From Actinomycetaceae bacterium (GTDB lineage Bacteria; Actinomycetota; Actinomycetes; Actinomycetales; Actinomycetaceae): 64,000 nt of DNA. Positions 63,485 through 64,000 of the stretch are shown here, in pieces. Position 1 is the first letter of the stretch. Every line of letters begins with the position of its first letter. The DNA lies in contig JAUMZK010000002.1 in assembly GCA_030528145.1 (NCBI GenBank), forward strand, positions 105,431 to 169,430, given 5' to 3'. The notes under the pieces are model-generated. The model made no database searches. It saw nothing but the letters and a program-made list of their open reading frames with translations, and was not told the DNA's origin. The position numbers and the translations under genes were made by a program.

Positions 63485-64000
63485 GATTAAACCATCACAC
63501 ACCCGAACCCACCCTGCGCCGCCAAAAAACAATCTGTGGAAAACTTTTGTGGGCGGGGTGTGGAGTGTGGGCGGACGCGAGGACGAACGATTTTGTTCAG
63601 GCGTAACGGTTTTGTTGAGAACGAAATGATTTTGTTGTCGGCGCAGAGTAACGGTGGGTTTGGGTCGGGCGCGCCGCCCGTGAGTCGCACTTTCAGTGCG
63701 ACTCAATGCCCGCCGAACCGCCCGCGCTCTGAATACCAAAACGCCCATGCGCCCCCCGGAGATGACCCAAAATTCCACACCCAACCACCCTCAAAAAACT
63801 ACAGCTGACAGCACACGTGAGAACAAACCATTTTGCTGAGGGCAAGTGTTATGCGGTTTGACCTCAGCAAAATGATGGCGCCTCACGAAAAAACCGTGCC
63901 GTGAGAACAAACCATTTCACTGACAATAAACGGTTTTGCTGAGGACGAATGGTTTTGTTGCCGTTGGAGAAGCGGGCGGTGGGTTTGGGGCGGGCGCGGT
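63485..64000. repeat. Intergenic region with eight degenerate ATTTTG repeats
   Basis: Copies of a unit near RAAYGRTTTTGYTGAGG start at about 63584, 63604, 63622, 63824, 63861 (inverted), 63906, 63927 and 63944, some with a period of 17-22 bp. The stretch 63640-63800 holds G/C-rich sequence with an inverted repeat around GAGTCGCACT / AGTGCGACTC (63682-63701). No gene is supported in this 516-bp end of the window. Confidence 0.6.
63682..63701. terminator. Short palindrome in the right-end intergenic region
   Basis: GAGTCGCACT and AGTGCGACTC form an inverted repeat with a few bases between them (TTC). It could be an operator or hairpin; it is not followed by a T run. Confidence 0.45.

Larger units (their letters stand above)
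1..64000. repeat. Over-represented octamer CGAGGRCG, window-wide
   Basis: The core GAGGRCG occurs about 140 times by eye (roughly 58 on the plus strand, 80 on the minus) outside 34.3-46.4 kb, but only about 4 times inside that 12-kb island. It lies in coding sequence in several frames (ALE, VLE, EDA, EGA) and in intergenic DNA. Many copies are flanked on the 5' side by T residues (TTTCGAGGRCG), as at 13655, 15507, 24008, 49934, 59594, 61061, 61305 and 61592. Confidence 0.8.

Noticed and set aside
63485..63784. N-terminal extension of the ThiF-like gene
   Set aside because: The extra 100 residues are translated repeats (LRRQQNHFVLNKTVTPEQN) and are lacking in the family; ATG 63484 starts at a normal family N-terminus.
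1..64000. tRNA or rRNA genes
   Set aside because: Apart from the tRNA-like part of tmRNA, no TTCRANNC arm with paired acceptor stem or rRNA sequence was recognised.

Overview
The window reads as a chromosome segment of a moderate-GC actinobacterium. Evidence is the pair AdnA/AdnB (actinobacterial helicase-nuclease), the small conserved families DUF3107, DUF3039 and DUF2017, UvrD2 with an HRDC tail next to NudC, a TadA-TadB-TadC pilus locus, the order prfB-ftsE-ftsX-M23 peptidase-smpB-ssrA, and a tmRNA tag (AEHNRTDFALAA) of the actinobacterial type. Base composition near 55% GC suggests a member of the Actinomycetaceae (Mobiluncus/Varibaculum/Winkia-like), but the species cannot be fixed from sequence alone.

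Layout. 0-2.9 kb: end of fusA and complete tuf. 2.9-6.0 kb: MgtE Mg2+ transporter and an amino-acid permease. 6.3-11.8 kb: a complete oligopeptide ABC transporter operon. 11.8-16.8 kb: aminopeptidase P, PHP phosphoesterase, DEAD-box RNA helicase, ferritin-like protein, DUF3107. 16.9-23.1 kb: adnA-adnB. 23.1-24.5 kb: small unknown gene and a degenerate phosphotransferase. 24.7-29.1 kb: Tad/Flp pilus operon. 29.1-34.3 kb: prfB, ftsEX, M23 peptidase, smpB, tmRNA. 34.3-46.4 kb: a mosaic accessory island directly after the tmRNA. 47-52 kb: secreted glutamyl endopeptidase-like protein, WrbA, two decayed genes, MgtC, HU. 52-63.5 kb: conserved housekeeping block (DUF3039, helicase, pncB, clpS, DUF2017, murI, MBL hydrolase, rdgB, rph, nudC, uvrD2, ThiF-like).

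The island is built of separate pieces: (i) 20-bp-period repeats; (ii) a small ribosomal-peptide locus with a streptolysin-S-like precursor (core APGGWCCCWCW), an ABC exporter and a YcaO gene that is broken by a stop; (iii) a plasmid-partition remnant with eleven CTACATG-type heptamers and a headless ParA; (iv) a BcgI-like restriction-modification system whose specificity gene was hit by an IS3-family element; (v) a truncated serine recombinase; (vi) prophage head-gene remnants including a MuF-EndoU toxin fusion with an acidic, immunity-like neighbour. Codon use in pieces iii-v (GAG-rich) differs from the GAA-rich host.

The most unusual signal is global. The octamer CGAGGRCG (both strands) occurs about every 400 bp outside the island, about 140 heptamer cores (GAGGRCG) by eye, in both orientations and in many codon frames, and is nearly absent from the island. 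Three times it forms an inverted pair that is the stem of a hairpin between convergent genes (11.77, 23.05 and 49.94 kb). That is the signature of DNA-uptake sequences in Neisseria and Pasteurellaceae, which to my knowledge are not described in Actinobacteria; a Tad pilus locus, a pilus type linked to transformation in Micrococcus, lies in the same window. This is inference from sequence pattern and needs a whole-genome count.
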